A DNA stretch of 64,000 nucleotides from Paenibacillus sp. G2S3 (GCF_030123105.1 NZ_CP126095.1:3038001-3102000); one strand, 5' to 3'; counted from the first letter of the stretch, positions 8,145-17,140 are shown. Program-made: numbers and translations. The notes: generated by a model from the sequence alone, not told the origin.

Positions 8145-9653
8145 ATGAAGCATGATTTGCTGATCACACTCGATAAAGAACGACAAATTCCATTTAGCCG
8201 TCAAATTTACGAGCAAGTTCGAAATGCTATCCATTCTGGAGCTTTAAGTGGGGGTGACCCCCTGCCTCCGTCTAGAACTTTGGCCAATCAGCTTGGAGTA
8301 TCCAGAAGTGTGATCCTTCAATCCTATGAGCTACTTCAGGCAGAAGGGTATCTGGAGATGAGAAAAGGGGCGGGAACGTTTATTGCGGAGCTGACCTTGG
8401 AGGAGAAAGTTATAAAAGATTATGAGAGCCCTTACAATTTTATAACGAAGGGACCTGATTTCCTTACGCTTAATCCTCCTTCTACTTGTGAAGTTGATCA
8501 TTTGAACCCGGTATTCTGTGATTTTCGCCATGGTGTACCTGCTTGGGATGCGTTTCCTATGGATCTGTGGCAAAAAGCTCTAATGAACGCTTGCCGACGC
8601 GCCTCACCGGATACTTTAGGTTATGGTCCTGCGGAAGGTTCCCTGGGACTGCGCCGAGAGATTGCACGTTTATTACGTTCCACACGATCCATGCCCGTTG
8701 TTCCTGAACAAATTGTGATTACCTCTGGAGCTACGCAAGCACTCGATATTTTATCGAGGATTTTCTTATTTAAAGGTGACCATGTCATTGTTGAAGATCC
8801 ATCACATAGCGTTGTACGTGAAATTTTTTCGTTTGCTGGGGCAGAAATCATCCCTGTTAAGGTAGATCAAGATGGCATCTGTGTGGAAGAAATTCAAACA
8901 AATAGTGATAACGGTAAAGAAGGTAATCATAAAAAATCACCAAAGCTAGTCTATGTCACTCCCTCACACCAGTTCCCTTTTGGGACGACACTGTCCTTGA
9001 AACGAAGAGTTCAGTTGTTGGATTGGGCCAAAGCTAATCATGCTTTTATTATTGAAGATGATTATGACAGTGAATATAGGTACGAGGGGCCGAAATTATC
9101 CGCGCTTGCGGGTCTAGATGTAGAAGGTAGAGTGATTTATGTGGGCAGCTTTAGTAAAGTATTATTTCCTTCTCTGCGGATAGGTTATGTTGTGTTGCCT
9201 CCGGCTTTGATTCAGCCTTTTTTGGCCGTTAAATGGATTACAGATCGTATGTCTTCTGCTTTGGATCAGGAAGCGTTAGCGGAATTTATTCAGAATGGTC
9301 ACTATGCAAGGCATATTACACAGATGGGAAAGCTGTATGCCTCTCGTAGAGCTTGTCTCGTAAACAGCTTGAATACTGAATTTGGGAGTCGTGTACGATA
9401 TTATGGCGAGGAAGCCGGGCTGCATTTACTGATTGAGCTGGAGTCGAATGCCGAAGAGAATCGCATTGCTGAAGTGGCGCTCCGTTACGGAGTTCGCGTA
9501 TATCCTGCATCTTCTTATTTTATGGGGAGCAGACCTAAGGGACCAGTGTTTCTACTAGGCTATTCTAATCTCACTGAAAATCAGATTAAGATGGGTGTGA
9601 ACAGCCTAATGTTAGCCGAAACCGAAGCCGCAGTTAATAGTAGTCATTTGTAA
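8145..9653 (+). CDS. MocR-type regulator (GntR HTH fused to class I aminotransferase)
   Basis: The 502-residue protein has a GntR winged helix at about 10-80 (PFSRQIYEQVRNAI ... SRTLANQLGVSRSVILQSYELL) and then a type-I aminotransferase fold. The PLP-lysine motif is visible as GSFSKVLFPSLRIGY, and the preceding IEDDYDSEYRY provides the ring-stacking and Asp contacts. MocR regulators sense PLP or PLP-amino acid adducts. It lies behind azlCD on the same strand, so it probably controls this exporter operon, perhaps in response to an amino acid. The start follows GGGGAGGA. Confidence 0.9.
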   Translation: MKHDLLITLDKERQIPFSRQIYEQVRNAIHSGALSGGDPLPPSRTLANQLGVSRSVILQSYELLQAEGYLEMRKGAGTFIAELTLEEKVIKDYESPYNFITKGPDFLTLNPPSTCEVDHLNPVFCDFRHGVPAWDAFPMDLWQKALMNACRRASPDTLGYGPAEGSLGLRREIARLLRSTRSMPVVPEQIVITSGATQALDILSRIFLFKGDHVIVEDPSHSVVREIFSFAGAEIIPVKVDQDGICVEEIQTNSDNGKEGNHKKSPKLVYVTPSHQFPFGTTLSLKRRVQLLDWAKANHAFIIEDDYDSEYRYEGPKLSALAGLDVEGRVIYVGSFSKVLFPSLRIGYVVLPPALIQPFLAVKWITDRMSSALDQEALAEFIQNGHYARHITQMGKLYASRRACLVNSLNTEFGSRVRYYGEEAGLHLLIELESNAEENRIAEVALRYGVRVYPASSYFMGSRPKGPVFLLGYSNLTENQIKMGVNSLMLAETEAAVNSSHL

Positions 9654-9663
9654 TAAAAAAGTT

Positions 9664-9692
9664 GGAACTTTATCATATAACTTGCAAGTTCC
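9664..9692. other. 7-bp hairpin between the MocR and ROK genes
   Basis: GGAACTT (9664-9670) is inverted as AAGTTCC (9686-9692). There is no T run after it, so it could be a weak terminator or an operator for the ROK gene. Confidence 0.3.
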
Positions 9693-9759
9693 CTCTATAG
9701 TTTCAGCCTTCAGGCATTCATAATGAAAGGTGAAGTTATTTCTAATTCTGGAGGTTCTT

Positions 9760-10734
9760 ATGAAACGCTACATTATAGGGATTGATCTCGGTGGAACGAA
9801 TATCAAAGCAGGGGTATATGATACCGATTTTATAGCTGTGAAAGAAATATCTACACCTACAGAAGCTGCTAAAGGCCCATTACATGTGCTGGGACGGATT
9901 AGAGAAGCTGTACGTTTGATTACTGTGGAAGCGAATATTTCATTAGATCTAGTAGTCGGTATGGGAATCGGAGTGCCCGGATTGCTTGATCCGGTTGTTG
10001 GGATTTCTTTTTTCTCACCGAATTTTCCGGATTGGGAGCATGTACATGTTGTTGACGAGATGAAGCAGTTTTACGACTTTCCTATTTTTATAGATAACGA
10101 TGTAAGGGTTAATCTTTATGGTGAATGGCAGCAAGGTGCAGGCAGAGGTTACAACAATCTAGTTCTGATTACCTTGGGAACGGGATTAGGATCGGGAATC
10201 GTGAACGACGGAAAAGTGATCTACGGCACATCTTATAGCGCTGGTGAAATCGGGCATATGAATATGTACAGGAATGGACGTCCCTGCAAATGTGGAAGCT
10301 CAGGCTGCTTAGGTCGATATGTGTCTGCGATTGGCATGGTGAATACTTTTAAAGAGAAGCTGAAAGAAGGCCGCACCAGTATGATTCAGACCTGGACTAA
10401 TGATCAAGCAGAGGAAATTACCGCACTAATGATATCTGAAGCCTACGAACTCGGAGATGCTCTCTCTATGGAGGTCATGCAGGAGACTGGAACTATACTT
10501 GGATTTGGATTAGCGAATGTGGTGAATATTCTCAACCCTGATCTTATTATTGTAGGTGGGGGGATGGCAGCGGCGGGCGATAAATTGCTCCAACCTGTAA
10601 GAGAGACTGTGAATCAGCATGCGTTGAAGCTTTCTGGCAGTAAGTGTGAAATTGTTCAAGCTGAGCTAGGAAGTCGTGCTGGAACTATTGGTGCCGCATC
10701 TTATGCATATAGTAAGCTTAAAGAAGCAGAATAG
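9760..10734 (+). CDS. ROK-family sugar kinase (glucokinase-like)
   Basis: The ATG at 9760 follows CTGGAGG; an in-frame GTG 30 bases upstream lacks a ribosome site. The 324-residue product has the ATP-phosphate motif GIDLGGTNIKAG near residues 6-17 and LGTGLGSGIV near 137-146. The ROK zinc region is CKCGSSGCLGR, whose usual Glu after GCx is Gly. There is no N-terminal helix-turn-helix, so it is a kinase rather than a repressor. It likely phosphorylates glucose or another hexose in the cytoplasm. It stands apart from any transporter. Confidence 0.85.
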   Translation: MKRYIIGIDLGGTNIKAGVYDTDFIAVKEISTPTEAAKGPLHVLGRIREAVRLITVEANISLDLVVGMGIGVPGLLDPVVGISFFSPNFPDWEHVHVVDEMKQFYDFPIFIDNDVRVNLYGEWQQGAGRGYNNLVLITLGTGLGSGIVNDGKVIYGTSYSAGEIGHMNMYRNGRPCKCGSSGCLGRYVSAIGMVNTFKEKLKEGRTSMIQTWTNDQAEEITALMISEAYELGDALSMEVMQETGTILGFGLANVVNILNPDLIIVGGGMAAAGDKLLQPVRETVNQHALKLSGSKCEIVQAELGSRAGTIGAASYAYSKLKEAE

Positions 10735-10832
10735 CTGATTGTTGCTTAGTGTTTTTCGTTATTTTGACATAGATTGGAACCAGATGGAGCCGCCCGGAAT
10801 ACAACAGTAATAAAATCCGTGGAGGTGCTCAT

Positions 10833-11102
10833 ATGTTTGCAATCATGCAATTAATAGGCGGAGTGATCCTGTCTTTAGGCTGGATTCCTCAGATTGTTCA
10901 GATCTTGAAATCAAAATCCGTAGCCGATTTAAATTTGAAGTCGTATTTGCTTATGCTGCTCGGGATTAGTCTAATGGAAGCTTATGCGATCAGTTTGGCG
11001 GTTACGGGGGTGGGTTTAGCTTTTTTGATTACGAATACGATGTCCTTATGTGTTGTGCTGCTGGTTATTATTCTAGTGATTAAATATCGAATAAGGTCAT
11101 GA
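10833..11102 (+). CDS. SemiSWEET / PQ-loop transporter
   Basis: An 89-residue protein with three hydrophobic helices and the PQ motif in GWIPQIVQILKSKS near residues 16-30. This size and motif match bacterial SemiSWEETs, which dimerise into a six-helix sugar channel. The ribosome site is GGAGGTG, 6 bases from the ATG. The sugar-kinase gene just upstream makes a sugar-uptake link plausible, though about 100 bases separate them. Confidence 0.8.
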   Translation: MFAIMQLIGGVILSLGWIPQIVQILKSKSVADLNLKSYLLMLLGISLMEAYAISLAVTGVGLAFLITNTMSLCVVLLVIILVIKYRIRS

Positions 11103-11128
11103 ATGAAACATAGAAGGAAGGAAACAAA

Positions 11129-11611
11129 ATGACGTACAGTTATCGAAAGGCCGTATCTGCGGACTATGCCGTAATATGTGCTTTTCCTAAAGATTCAATG
11201 GAAGTGTTCTTTATGTCGCCTAAGCTGGAATATCCGCTTACCTCTGACCAATTAGAGCAGGCTGCACAAGGCAGGGAAAAGCTAACAGTGATCCTGAATG
11301 AAGATGAACAGGTTATCGGATACGCCAATTTATATTACGAACAAGAACGAGATTTGTACTGGCTAGGAAATGTTATTGTTTCACCCGATTATAGAGGTAA
11401 GGGAGCCGCGAAGTTTTTGATCCGTACCATGCTTGCTGCTGCCAAAGAGGACTTAAAGCTTCGAGAGTTACATCTAGTTTGCCATAATGTGAATACAAAA
11501 GGGATGTTATTATACTCCAGATTAGGGTTTAAGCCATATGAAATTGTCAAAAGAACAGGTCCTCAGGAATCAACCATCGCCGGGATTTTTATGAAAATAG
11601 AGCTAACTTAG
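11129..11611 (+). CDS. GNAT-family N-acetyltransferase
   Basis: A 160-residue protein with the GNAT acetyl-CoA site: VIVSPDYRGKGAAKFLIRTM near residues 87-106, matching the R/Q-x-x-G-x-G/A pyrophosphate loop. A later NTKGMLLYSRLGFKPYE corresponds to motif B. The acceptor is unknown. Its start is 26 bases after the SemiSWEET stop, and the kinase-fold gene starts 23 bases after its own stop, so these are likely co-transcribed. Confidence 0.85.
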   Translation: MTYSYRKAVSADYAVICAFPKDSMEVFFMSPKLEYPLTSDQLEQAAQGREKLTVILNEDEQVIGYANLYYEQERDLYWLGNVIVSPDYRGKGAAKFLIRTMLAAAKEDLKLRELHLVCHNVNTKGMLLYSRLGFKPYEIVKRTGPQESTIAGIFMKIELT

Positions 11612-11634
11612 GTTAGTAAATTGCGGAGGTACAT

Positions 11635-12513
11635 TTGAGCGAAAAATATTTTACATACGAAATCGATGCAGTAACTTTTCAATTACAAGCGCCTTGTGAT
11701 TTTGCATGGTTATCTAAACTTGGTAGGGTGTTCAAGGTGTTCGACCAGCAGGATTCCGGAAATCTTTCTTTTGGTGTGGAGAAGGATGGTGATCAGAAGT
11801 ATTTTGTGAAGTTTGCTGGGGCAAAGCCTTTGACTTACGATGGAAATCCCATGGATGCTGTTGATAATTTGATTAAAGCTATTCCGTTGTATAATGAACT
11901 TGAATCTGAAGCACTGATCAATCTAGTGTCACACTTTGAAGTTGGAGCGGGATATGCAGCGGTGTTTGAATGGTTTGAAGGTGAATGTTTACATTCGCAT
12001 TGGCTTTTTGCGGGTGAAGCTAAGCTGAGCCATCCCGAATCGCCTTTTTACCGCTATAAGCAACTATCTGTTGAAAAACGTTTAGCGTCCTTAGACGTAA
12101 TCTTTTCGTTTCATAAACATGTTGAGTTGCAGGGTTATGTAGCTGTCGATTTTTACGATGGAAGTATTCTTTATAATTTTGAGAACGATGAAACAAGGAT
12201 TTGTGATATTGATTATTATAGACCTAAGCCAACTGAAAATGATCTAGGAGTGAACTTCTGGGGTTCAGCAAGATTCAAGTCACCGGAAGAGTTTATCTTG
12301 GGTGCACCGATTGATGAAGTAACCAATGTATTCAATATGGGCGCAACAGCATTTGTTCTTTTAGGAGGAGCCTCCGACCGATCGTTAGCAAAATGGGAAG
12401 TGAGCCAAGCGCACCACGAGGTTGCTTTACGGGCGGTTAGCCTGGAGCGGGAGCAGCGTTATCAAAGTGTGGCGGAATTTAAATCAGCTTGGGATAGAGC
12501 AGGAATTGTTTGA
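11635..12513 (+). CDS. Protein-kinase-fold protein
   Basis: It uses a TTG start (11635) with GCGGAGG upstream. The 292-residue product looks like a small divergent kinase. KYFVKFAG carries the likely nucleotide-binding lysine near residue 62, VAVDFYDGSILYNF near 169-182 replaces the HRD catalytic loop, and CDIDYY near 191-196 stands for DFG. It has no extracellular or sensor domain, so it may act on a small molecule or be a stand-alone Ser/Thr kinase. Related proteins occur in Bacillales without defined targets. Confidence 0.6.
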   Translation: MSEKYFTYEIDAVTFQLQAPCDFAWLSKLGRVFKVFDQQDSGNLSFGVEKDGDQKYFVKFAGAKPLTYDGNPMDAVDNLIKAIPLYNELESEALINLVSHFEVGAGYAAVFEWFEGECLHSHWLFAGEAKLSHPESPFYRYKQLSVEKRLASLDVIFSFHKHVELQGYVAVDFYDGSILYNFENDETRICDIDYYRPKPTENDLGVNFWGSARFKSPEEFILGAPIDEVTNVFNMGATAFVLLGGASDRSLAKWEVSQAHHEVALRAVSLEREQRYQSVAEFKSAWDRAGIV

Positions 12514-12615
12514 GGCGTTGGGAAGTGGGAACTGCTTAAGCTGCAAGATAAGAATGATAGCCCTGCTGTTGTCACATGATATGATTATTAAATAGAACAA
12601 GCAGGAGGGGTTTCA

Positions 12616-13149
12616 TTGAAAAGAGACATTCAGCATGTTCCCTACGGCTATGAGCCACCGGTTGAACAACGCAAAGGGACGTTAGTATTTTACGATTCTT
12701 TTGAACATATATCCGATCATGAACTTGAAATCGCGGCAAAAACGGCAGCAGATCGACGTTTCACTAAGCTTGTGCTATATCCACTGCATGAGGAAACGGT
12801 GAGACGGATGACCAAAGAGCCGGTGAGCGCTTATTACAAGCGTGAGGACCGGCTGCATGAATGGAAAAGGGAGCAAGGACGTAGCTTTATCACGGTAGAG
12901 AGTTTGGAGGGGAAGCGAAAGAAGTATACTCCACTTGATTCTGCGCTTCGGCATCTTGTTGAGATCTATCCTTCACCGATTTTTTTGTATTTAACACCTG
13001 AAGTGGCGAATCAGTTCGCGTCTTATTCTTCTTTTGAAGAGTGGATTGTAAAAATTCGCTTATTGTTGCCATCTGCACCTTCATCACTACATCCAAGGCT
13101 TTTAAAATTTCGCCATCGCTGGGATGTTGTTGGAGAAGAACGAGATTAA
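12616..13149 (+). CDS. Conserved hypothetical protein, 177 aa
   Basis: The gene starts at TTG 12616, 8 bases after GCAGGAGGGG. The product is soluble and basic-acidic, with no signal peptide or membrane segment. A HEETVRRM segment and a KREDRLHEWKREQG segment are notable. I do not recognise a family; there is a faint resemblance to nucleotide-binding Rossmann proteins (LVFYDSF, KLVLYPLHEE). It may be lineage-specific. It converges on the DUF4395 gene 12 bases away, without a clear terminator. Confidence 0.6.
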   Translation: MKRDIQHVPYGYEPPVEQRKGTLVFYDSFEHISDHELEIAAKTAADRRFTKLVLYPLHEETVRRMTKEPVSAYYKREDRLHEWKREQGRSFITVESLEGKRKKYTPLDSALRHLVEIYPSPIFLYLTPEVANQFASYSSFEEWIVKIRLLLPSAPSSLHPRLLKFRHRWDVVGEERD

Positions 13150-13161
13150 GGCTTAACCAAT

Positions 13162-13593
13162 TTAATTTGTGCTCTGTTTACGTCTGTAATTGTACATTCT
13201 CCACTGATAATGGATAAAACATCCGATGCAAAAACCAAGAATCGCAACAGTGGCGGCTACTGCAACGAGCGCGGTGAAAATATAAGCAGCAATCGTCCAG
13301 CCCGCGATGAAGCTGATTAAACCACCTGTGAGGCAGAAAACAGCAATGGTTTGATTAAACTGCTGCTGTGACCAGTCTTCGAGTACATAGTGCGAACGTT
13401 CTTTTCTCAGAAACTTTGCAGCCAGTTTAATGATGGGATTATAACCGAACAAGAGTCCGAGTAATCCGGCGAACAAGGGCAGCGCAAGTATCCAGTGCTG
13501 TCCTGTTAGCCATGTCAATATTACAGAAATGACGATAAACGCCTGATTAGTCTTTACTAAGGGTCGTGGGATTCCTTTGGGGACGTTTTGCAT
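13162..13593 (-). CDS. DUF4395-family membrane protein
   Basis: The start at 13593 has AAAGGTG upstream; a longer open frame extends to 13728 but its extra 45 residues are low-complexity and have no ribosome site. The 143-residue protein opens with IPRPLVKTNQAF, the family signature, and has about four hydrophobic segments. DUF4395 proteins are inner-membrane proteins of unknown function, sometimes found near thiol or sulfur genes. A TATAAT (reverse strand, near 13622-13627) could be its -10. Confidence 0.75.
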   Translation of the reverse strand: MQNVPKGIPRPLVKTNQAFIVISVILTWLTGQHWILALPLFAGLLGLLFGYNPIIKLAAKFLRKERSHYVLEDWSQQQFNQTIAVFCLTGGLISFIAGWTIAAYIFTALVAVAATVAILGFCIGCFIHYQWRMYNYRRKQSTN

Positions 13594-13692
13594 TTTATTC
13601 ACACCTTTCTCATTGGAATAATTATAGTATACGCTGAGGTTGAGGGAATGGGAAGTAGATAATTTCGAGCTTGTAGAGGTGGGTGAAGAGCT

Positions 13693-13873
13693 ATCGGACC
13701 CAAGAGACCTTATATACTCTAAAAGCAACCTTTTGTGTGATTATCGGACTCCAATGCAGCTATGCACAGAAATGTGGATGAAAACAACCTCTTTTGAGTG
13801 AAATAGCGCCGCTCAGGTCCGATAACGTGGGAAAAAGCCTGATTTAGCACAAATAGCTGCATCTTAGTCCGAT
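13693..13873. repeat. Four degenerate copies of an ATCGGAC-headed repeat in a gene-free region
   Basis: The stretch between the DUF4395 start (13593) and the lmrA-like gene (14029) has no gene. It carries related units of about 26 bp. Forward copies begin with ATCGGAC at 13693 and 13743; reverse copies end at 13823 and 13873. The copies at 13743, 13823 and 13873 share the core ATCGGAC(n8)GCnGCTAT. The outer pair are inverted, so the block could fold. Likely a decayed intergenic repeat family. Confidence 0.6.
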
Positions 13874-13959
13874 GGTAGGATGGCTATAATGTACTTGGCG
13901 GCTAGAGTACACCCCAACTCTTTTCCACCAAATTACTTTTAATTTAAGTAATTTATATG

Positions 13960-14011
13960 TTGACATATCTCTTAAAAATATGGTTTTATTATGTAGACCA
14001 ATTGTTATAAT
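13960..14011 (+). promoter_or_regulatory. Promoter and candidate operator of the lmrA-like operon
   Basis: TTGACA (13960-13965) is 18 bases from TTTTAT (13984-13989). Overlapping the -10 and start region is an imperfect palindrome with arms ATTAT and ATAAT (13988-14011) and a TAGACC half-site. LmrA/QdoR-type repressors recognise TAGAC-containing sites in Bacillus, so autoregulation is likely. Confidence 0.5.
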
Positions 14012-14028
14012 GCAAAGGAAGTGTCAGC

Positions 14029-14598
14029 GTGTCGAACAAGCCGAATATGCGTGAGGCGATTCTGGACACCGCTTCGAAATTATTTTTTTCTCAGGGATAT
14101 CATGCAACAGGACTGAATCAGATAATTAAAGATAGCGATTCACCGAAGGGGTCTCTTTATTATTACTTCCCACACGGTAAAGAAGAGCTGGCTTTAACAT
14201 GCATTAACCGGACTAGTCTAACAGTCGCTCAGAAGCTGAACTGTCATATGGAGAATAGCAATAGTGCAGCTGAAGCAATGGAGGACTTTATTCTCGGAAT
14301 GGCTATGGAAGCAGTAGAATCTTCATTCGAGGGGATCGTTCCGTTCAGTTTTTGGTTAGCGGCGGAGACCTCTTGTATTAGTGAGGAGCTGCGGACTGCA
14401 TGTAAATCTGTGTTTATGGACTTGCAGGATGTGATCAAGAAACGCCTTCTGGAAGAAGGTGTGGAGGGCAACACTGCAGCCGATAAGGCTTCAGTAGTAG
14501 TCTCATTATTTGAAGGAGCGCTTCTTCAGACGCTGACTTTACGGGATGAACAGCCGCTTCTCGCGGCGGCGAAGATTATCCCAGCAATACTTGGTTAG
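14029..14598 (+). CDS. TetR-family regulator, LmrA/YxaF type
   Basis: It starts at GTG 14029 behind AAAGGAAGTG. The 189-residue protein has an N-terminal helix-turn-helix (TGLNQIIKDSDSPKGSLYYYFPHGKEEL near 27-54). The GSLYYYFPHGKEEL stretch and the C-terminal DKASVVVSLFEGALLQTLTLRD are characteristic of the LmrA/YxaF branch. In Bacillus subtilis LmrA represses its own operon with the multidrug exporter lmrB; the same order is seen here with a 37-base gap. Flavonoids induce related repressors, but the ligand here is not known. Confidence 0.85.
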   Translation: MSNKPNMREAILDTASKLFFSQGYHATGLNQIIKDSDSPKGSLYYYFPHGKEELALTCINRTSLTVAQKLNCHMENSNSAAEAMEDFILGMAMEAVESSFEGIVPFSFWLAAETSCISEELRTACKSVFMDLQDVIKKRLLEEGVEGNTAADKASVVVSLFEGALLQTLTLRDEQPLLAAAKIIPAILG

Positions 14599-14635
14599 AG
14601 AGAGACAATAGATAAGAACATCAGGGGGATTAAGA

Positions 14636-16102
14636 GTGGAAGCAACTATGCAAGGAAAGCAACAAAAGGAAGTAAAGAAGTTTAAAACCATTCCGATTCT
14701 AGTCTCATTATTACTTGCAGGATTTATCGGAATGTTCAGTGAAACCGCACTAAATGTAGCTTTAAGTGATCTTATGAATGTCCTTCAAATTACTCCAGCA
14801 ACAGCTCAATGGTTGACGACGGCTTATCTGCTTACACTGGGAATTCTAGTACCGATTTCGGGTATGCTGCTTCAGTGGTTCTCGACTAGACAGTTGTTTG
14901 TTGCTGCATTATGTTTTTCAATACTTGGAACGTTTCTAGCTGCAGTATCACCTAGCTTCGAGTTCCTATTAACAGCGCGTGTAGTACAAGCAATGGGTAC
15001 AGCGCTCCTATTACCACTTATGTTCAATACGATCCTTATCATCATTGCTCCTGAAAAACGTGGGGCTGCGATGGGGATGATTGGTTTGGTTATCATGGTT
15101 GCTCCAGCGATCGGTCCTACTATTGCTGGACTTCTAATTGAAAGCCTAAGCTGGCACTGGATCTTCTGGCTGTCACTGCCATTCCTGGTGATCGCATTGA
15201 TATTCGGAATCCTCTTCATGCAGAACGTAACGAAGGTTACGAAGCCGAAGATTGACATCCTCTCCATAGCATTATCATCAATCGGTTTTGGTGGTATTGT
15301 GTTTGGTTTCAGTAGCGCCGGTGAAGAAGCTGGTTGGGGAAGTCCAAAAGTAATCATAGCTATCGTAGTAGGTGTGGTATCACTCTTATTGTTCGGTTTG
15401 CGCCAAATGAAGATGAAGCAGCCTATGATTAATCTGCGTGCTTTTAAATATCCAATGTTCTCCATTGGTGTGGCTATGGTATTTATTTGTATGATGGTTA
15501 TCCTGTCATCCATGTTGATTCTTCCAATGTATCTTCAACAGGGTCAAGGGTATACGGCGTTCAAGGCAGGTTTGCTGCTACTTCCAGGGGGGATTATTAA
15601 CGGATTGATGTCCCCAATCATGGGTCGTCTGTTCGATAAATACGGTCCAAAATGGCTCGTTATTCCGGGTCTGATTATTGCAGCAACAGCTTTGTGGTTC
15701 TTCTCCAGTATTACTGTAGCTTCTACGGTCGTATTCGTAATCGTACTTCACAGTACGCTTATGATTGGTGTGTCGATGGTATTTATGCCTGCACAAACCA
15801 ACGGAATTAACCAGCTGCCGCTAGAATTATATCCAGATGGTACAGCGATCATGAATACATTGCAGCAGGTTGCTGGTGCGATCGGTACTGCATTAGCTGT
15901 CAGCATTATGTCCGCAGGTTCTAAGAGTTATATGAAGACTGTGGCCGATCCAACCGATCCAGCGAATATATTGCCTGCGTTCACGAACGGTGTACAAAAT
16001 GCATTTATTTTTGGAATGAGTATGGCTATTGTGGGTCTAATTCTTGCTTTCTTCGTGAAAAGAGTAGTTGTGAATCATAAAATGAATACACCAATGCATT
16101 AA
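14636..16102 (+). CDS. DHA2-family multidrug MFS exporter, LmrB-like
   Basis: The GTG at 14636 is 8 bases from AGGGGGA; an ATG at 14648 is farther away. The 488-residue, 14-helix protein has the DHA2 motif-C area GLVIMVAPAIGPTIAGLLIE and the motif-D1-like ATAQWLTTAYLLTLGILVPISG. It follows an LmrA-type repressor in a two-gene operon, which in Bacillus confers lincomycin and other drug efflux. Length is close to LmrB. Substrates here are inferred only from the family. Confidence 0.88.
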   Translation: MEATMQGKQQKEVKKFKTIPILVSLLLAGFIGMFSETALNVALSDLMNVLQITPATAQWLTTAYLLTLGILVPISGMLLQWFSTRQLFVAALCFSILGTFLAAVSPSFEFLLTARVVQAMGTALLLPLMFNTILIIIAPEKRGAAMGMIGLVIMVAPAIGPTIAGLLIESLSWHWIFWLSLPFLVIALIFGILFMQNVTKVTKPKIDILSIALSSIGFGGIVFGFSSAGEEAGWGSPKVIIAIVVGVVSLLLFGLRQMKMKQPMINLRAFKYPMFSIGVAMVFICMMVILSSMLILPMYLQQGQGYTAFKAGLLLLPGGIINGLMSPIMGRLFDKYGPKWLVIPGLIIAATALWFFSSITVASTVVFVIVLHSTLMIGVSMVFMPAQTNGINQLPLELYPDGTAIMNTLQQVAGAIGTALAVSIMSAGSKSYMKTVADPTDPANILPAFTNGVQNAFIFGMSMAIVGLILAFFVKRVVVNHKMNTPMH

Positions 16103-16116
16103 ACATTAAGCTTGTA

Positions 16117-16194
16117 AAAATCCCCTTACGGTAGATAGTGGAGAAGGTTCATGTACGTATGAACATACCACTGTTAATCGGAGGGGATTTTTTT
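16117..16194 (+). terminator. Long branched hairpin terminator after the lmrB-like gene
   Basis: AATCCCCT near 16119-16126 pairs with AGGGGATT near 16182-16189, followed by T7. Inside, AGTGG/CCACT and GTTCAT/ATGAAC form further stems. Confidence 0.65.
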
Positions 16195-16263
16195 ACTCAT
16201 AACAAGAAAGAGGGGCCTCTCCCCGATAGAATACCGAGAAGCGTTCACCACCTAACTTCTTTT

Positions 16264-17082
16264 TTAAGAAAAATGCTGGGCTATATTAGTCAGATATTCT
16301 TCTTCATCTGTATTTTCTTTCATATGAATGAGCATTTTTGCATCTTCTCCAACAATGTACCGGAATTGACTTGTCCCATCTGTGGCGGCTTGATATATTG
16401 TTTCCGCAACAATTTCTGGAGGCGAAGCATAGGAGGGCTGTTTTTCCATCTCACCCAATTTACCCAAAAATGCTGTAGTGAAGGGTTTATAATCCGTTAA
16501 TGCATCATTAAAAAAGAACTCCATCGATCTTCCACCAAAGTCTGTTTGAATAGCACCTGGTTCAATTAACTTTACTTTGATGTTTTGTGATGCCAATTCA
16601 TAAGATACGGATTCAGAAAAACCTTCTACGGCGAATTTAGTGGAATGATACAGAGACATCGTAGGAAAGGTTACTTTCCCTCCCATAGAAGAGATATTGA
16701 TCAGTAAACCATCTTGATTAGATCGAAAATGTGGCAATATGGCTTTAGTCATACTGATAAGACCAAACACGTTCACTTCAAACTGTCTTCTGATCTGCTC
16801 ATCTGTAGCTACTTCTATAAGACCCATGGTTCCATAACCAGCATTATTGAGAAGAACGTCAATTTTACCAAACCGCTTAATCGCTTCCGCTAACGCAGGT
16901 TGAATTGTGTCTGATTTCTCAACATCAAGCTGTAAAACCAATACATTATCAAGTGTAATAAGTTCACTTTCTTGTTCAGGTGAACGCATCGTGGCTACGA
17001 CGTTCCATCCTCTTTCAGCAAAATGTTTTGCTGTAGTTCTCCCAATGCCAGACGAAGCACCCGTTATAAAAATTGTTTTCAT
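16264..17082 (-). CDS. SDR-family oxidoreductase
   Basis: The ATG at 17082 follows TAGGAGG by 8 bases; a TTG six bases upstream is in frame but less likely. The 272-residue classical short-chain dehydrogenase has TGASSGIG at 7-14, NNAG at 79-82, Ser 131-132, Tyr145 and Lys149. TMRSPEQ after beta-2 suggests NADP(H). It lies 58 bases downstream of a PadR-type regulator on the same strand, so the two probably form an operon. The substrate is unknown. Confidence 0.88.
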   Translation of the reverse strand: MKTIFITGASSGIGRTTAKHFAERGWNVVATMRSPEQESELITLDNVLVLQLDVEKSDTIQPALAEAIKRFGKIDVLLNNAGYGTMGLIEVATDEQIRRQFEVNVFGLISMTKAILPHFRSNQDGLLINISSMGGKVTFPTMSLYHSTKFAVEGFSESVSYELASQNIKVKLIEPGAIQTDFGGRSMEFFFNDALTDYKPFTTAFLGKLGEMEKQPSYASPPEIVAETIYQAATDGTSQFRYIVGEDAKMLIHMKENTDEEEYLTNIAQHFS

Positions 17083-17140
17083 TAACAATTCCTCCTAAAA
17101 GTTATCTGAGCGTTACATCTTCACTTGGTACGTACAAAAC

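Noticed and set aside
13594..13728. N-terminal extension of the DUF4395 gene
   Set aside because: It is serine-rich, has no ribosome site, and lies over the repeat block.
14872..15513. Long open frame antisense to the lmrB-like gene
   Set aside because: It is a shadow of a hydrophobic coding sequence, with no ribosome site and no recognisable product.
16138..16500. Open frame across the terminator and antisense to the SDR gene
   Set aside because: It begins inside the terminator hairpin and then mirrors the SDR gene.
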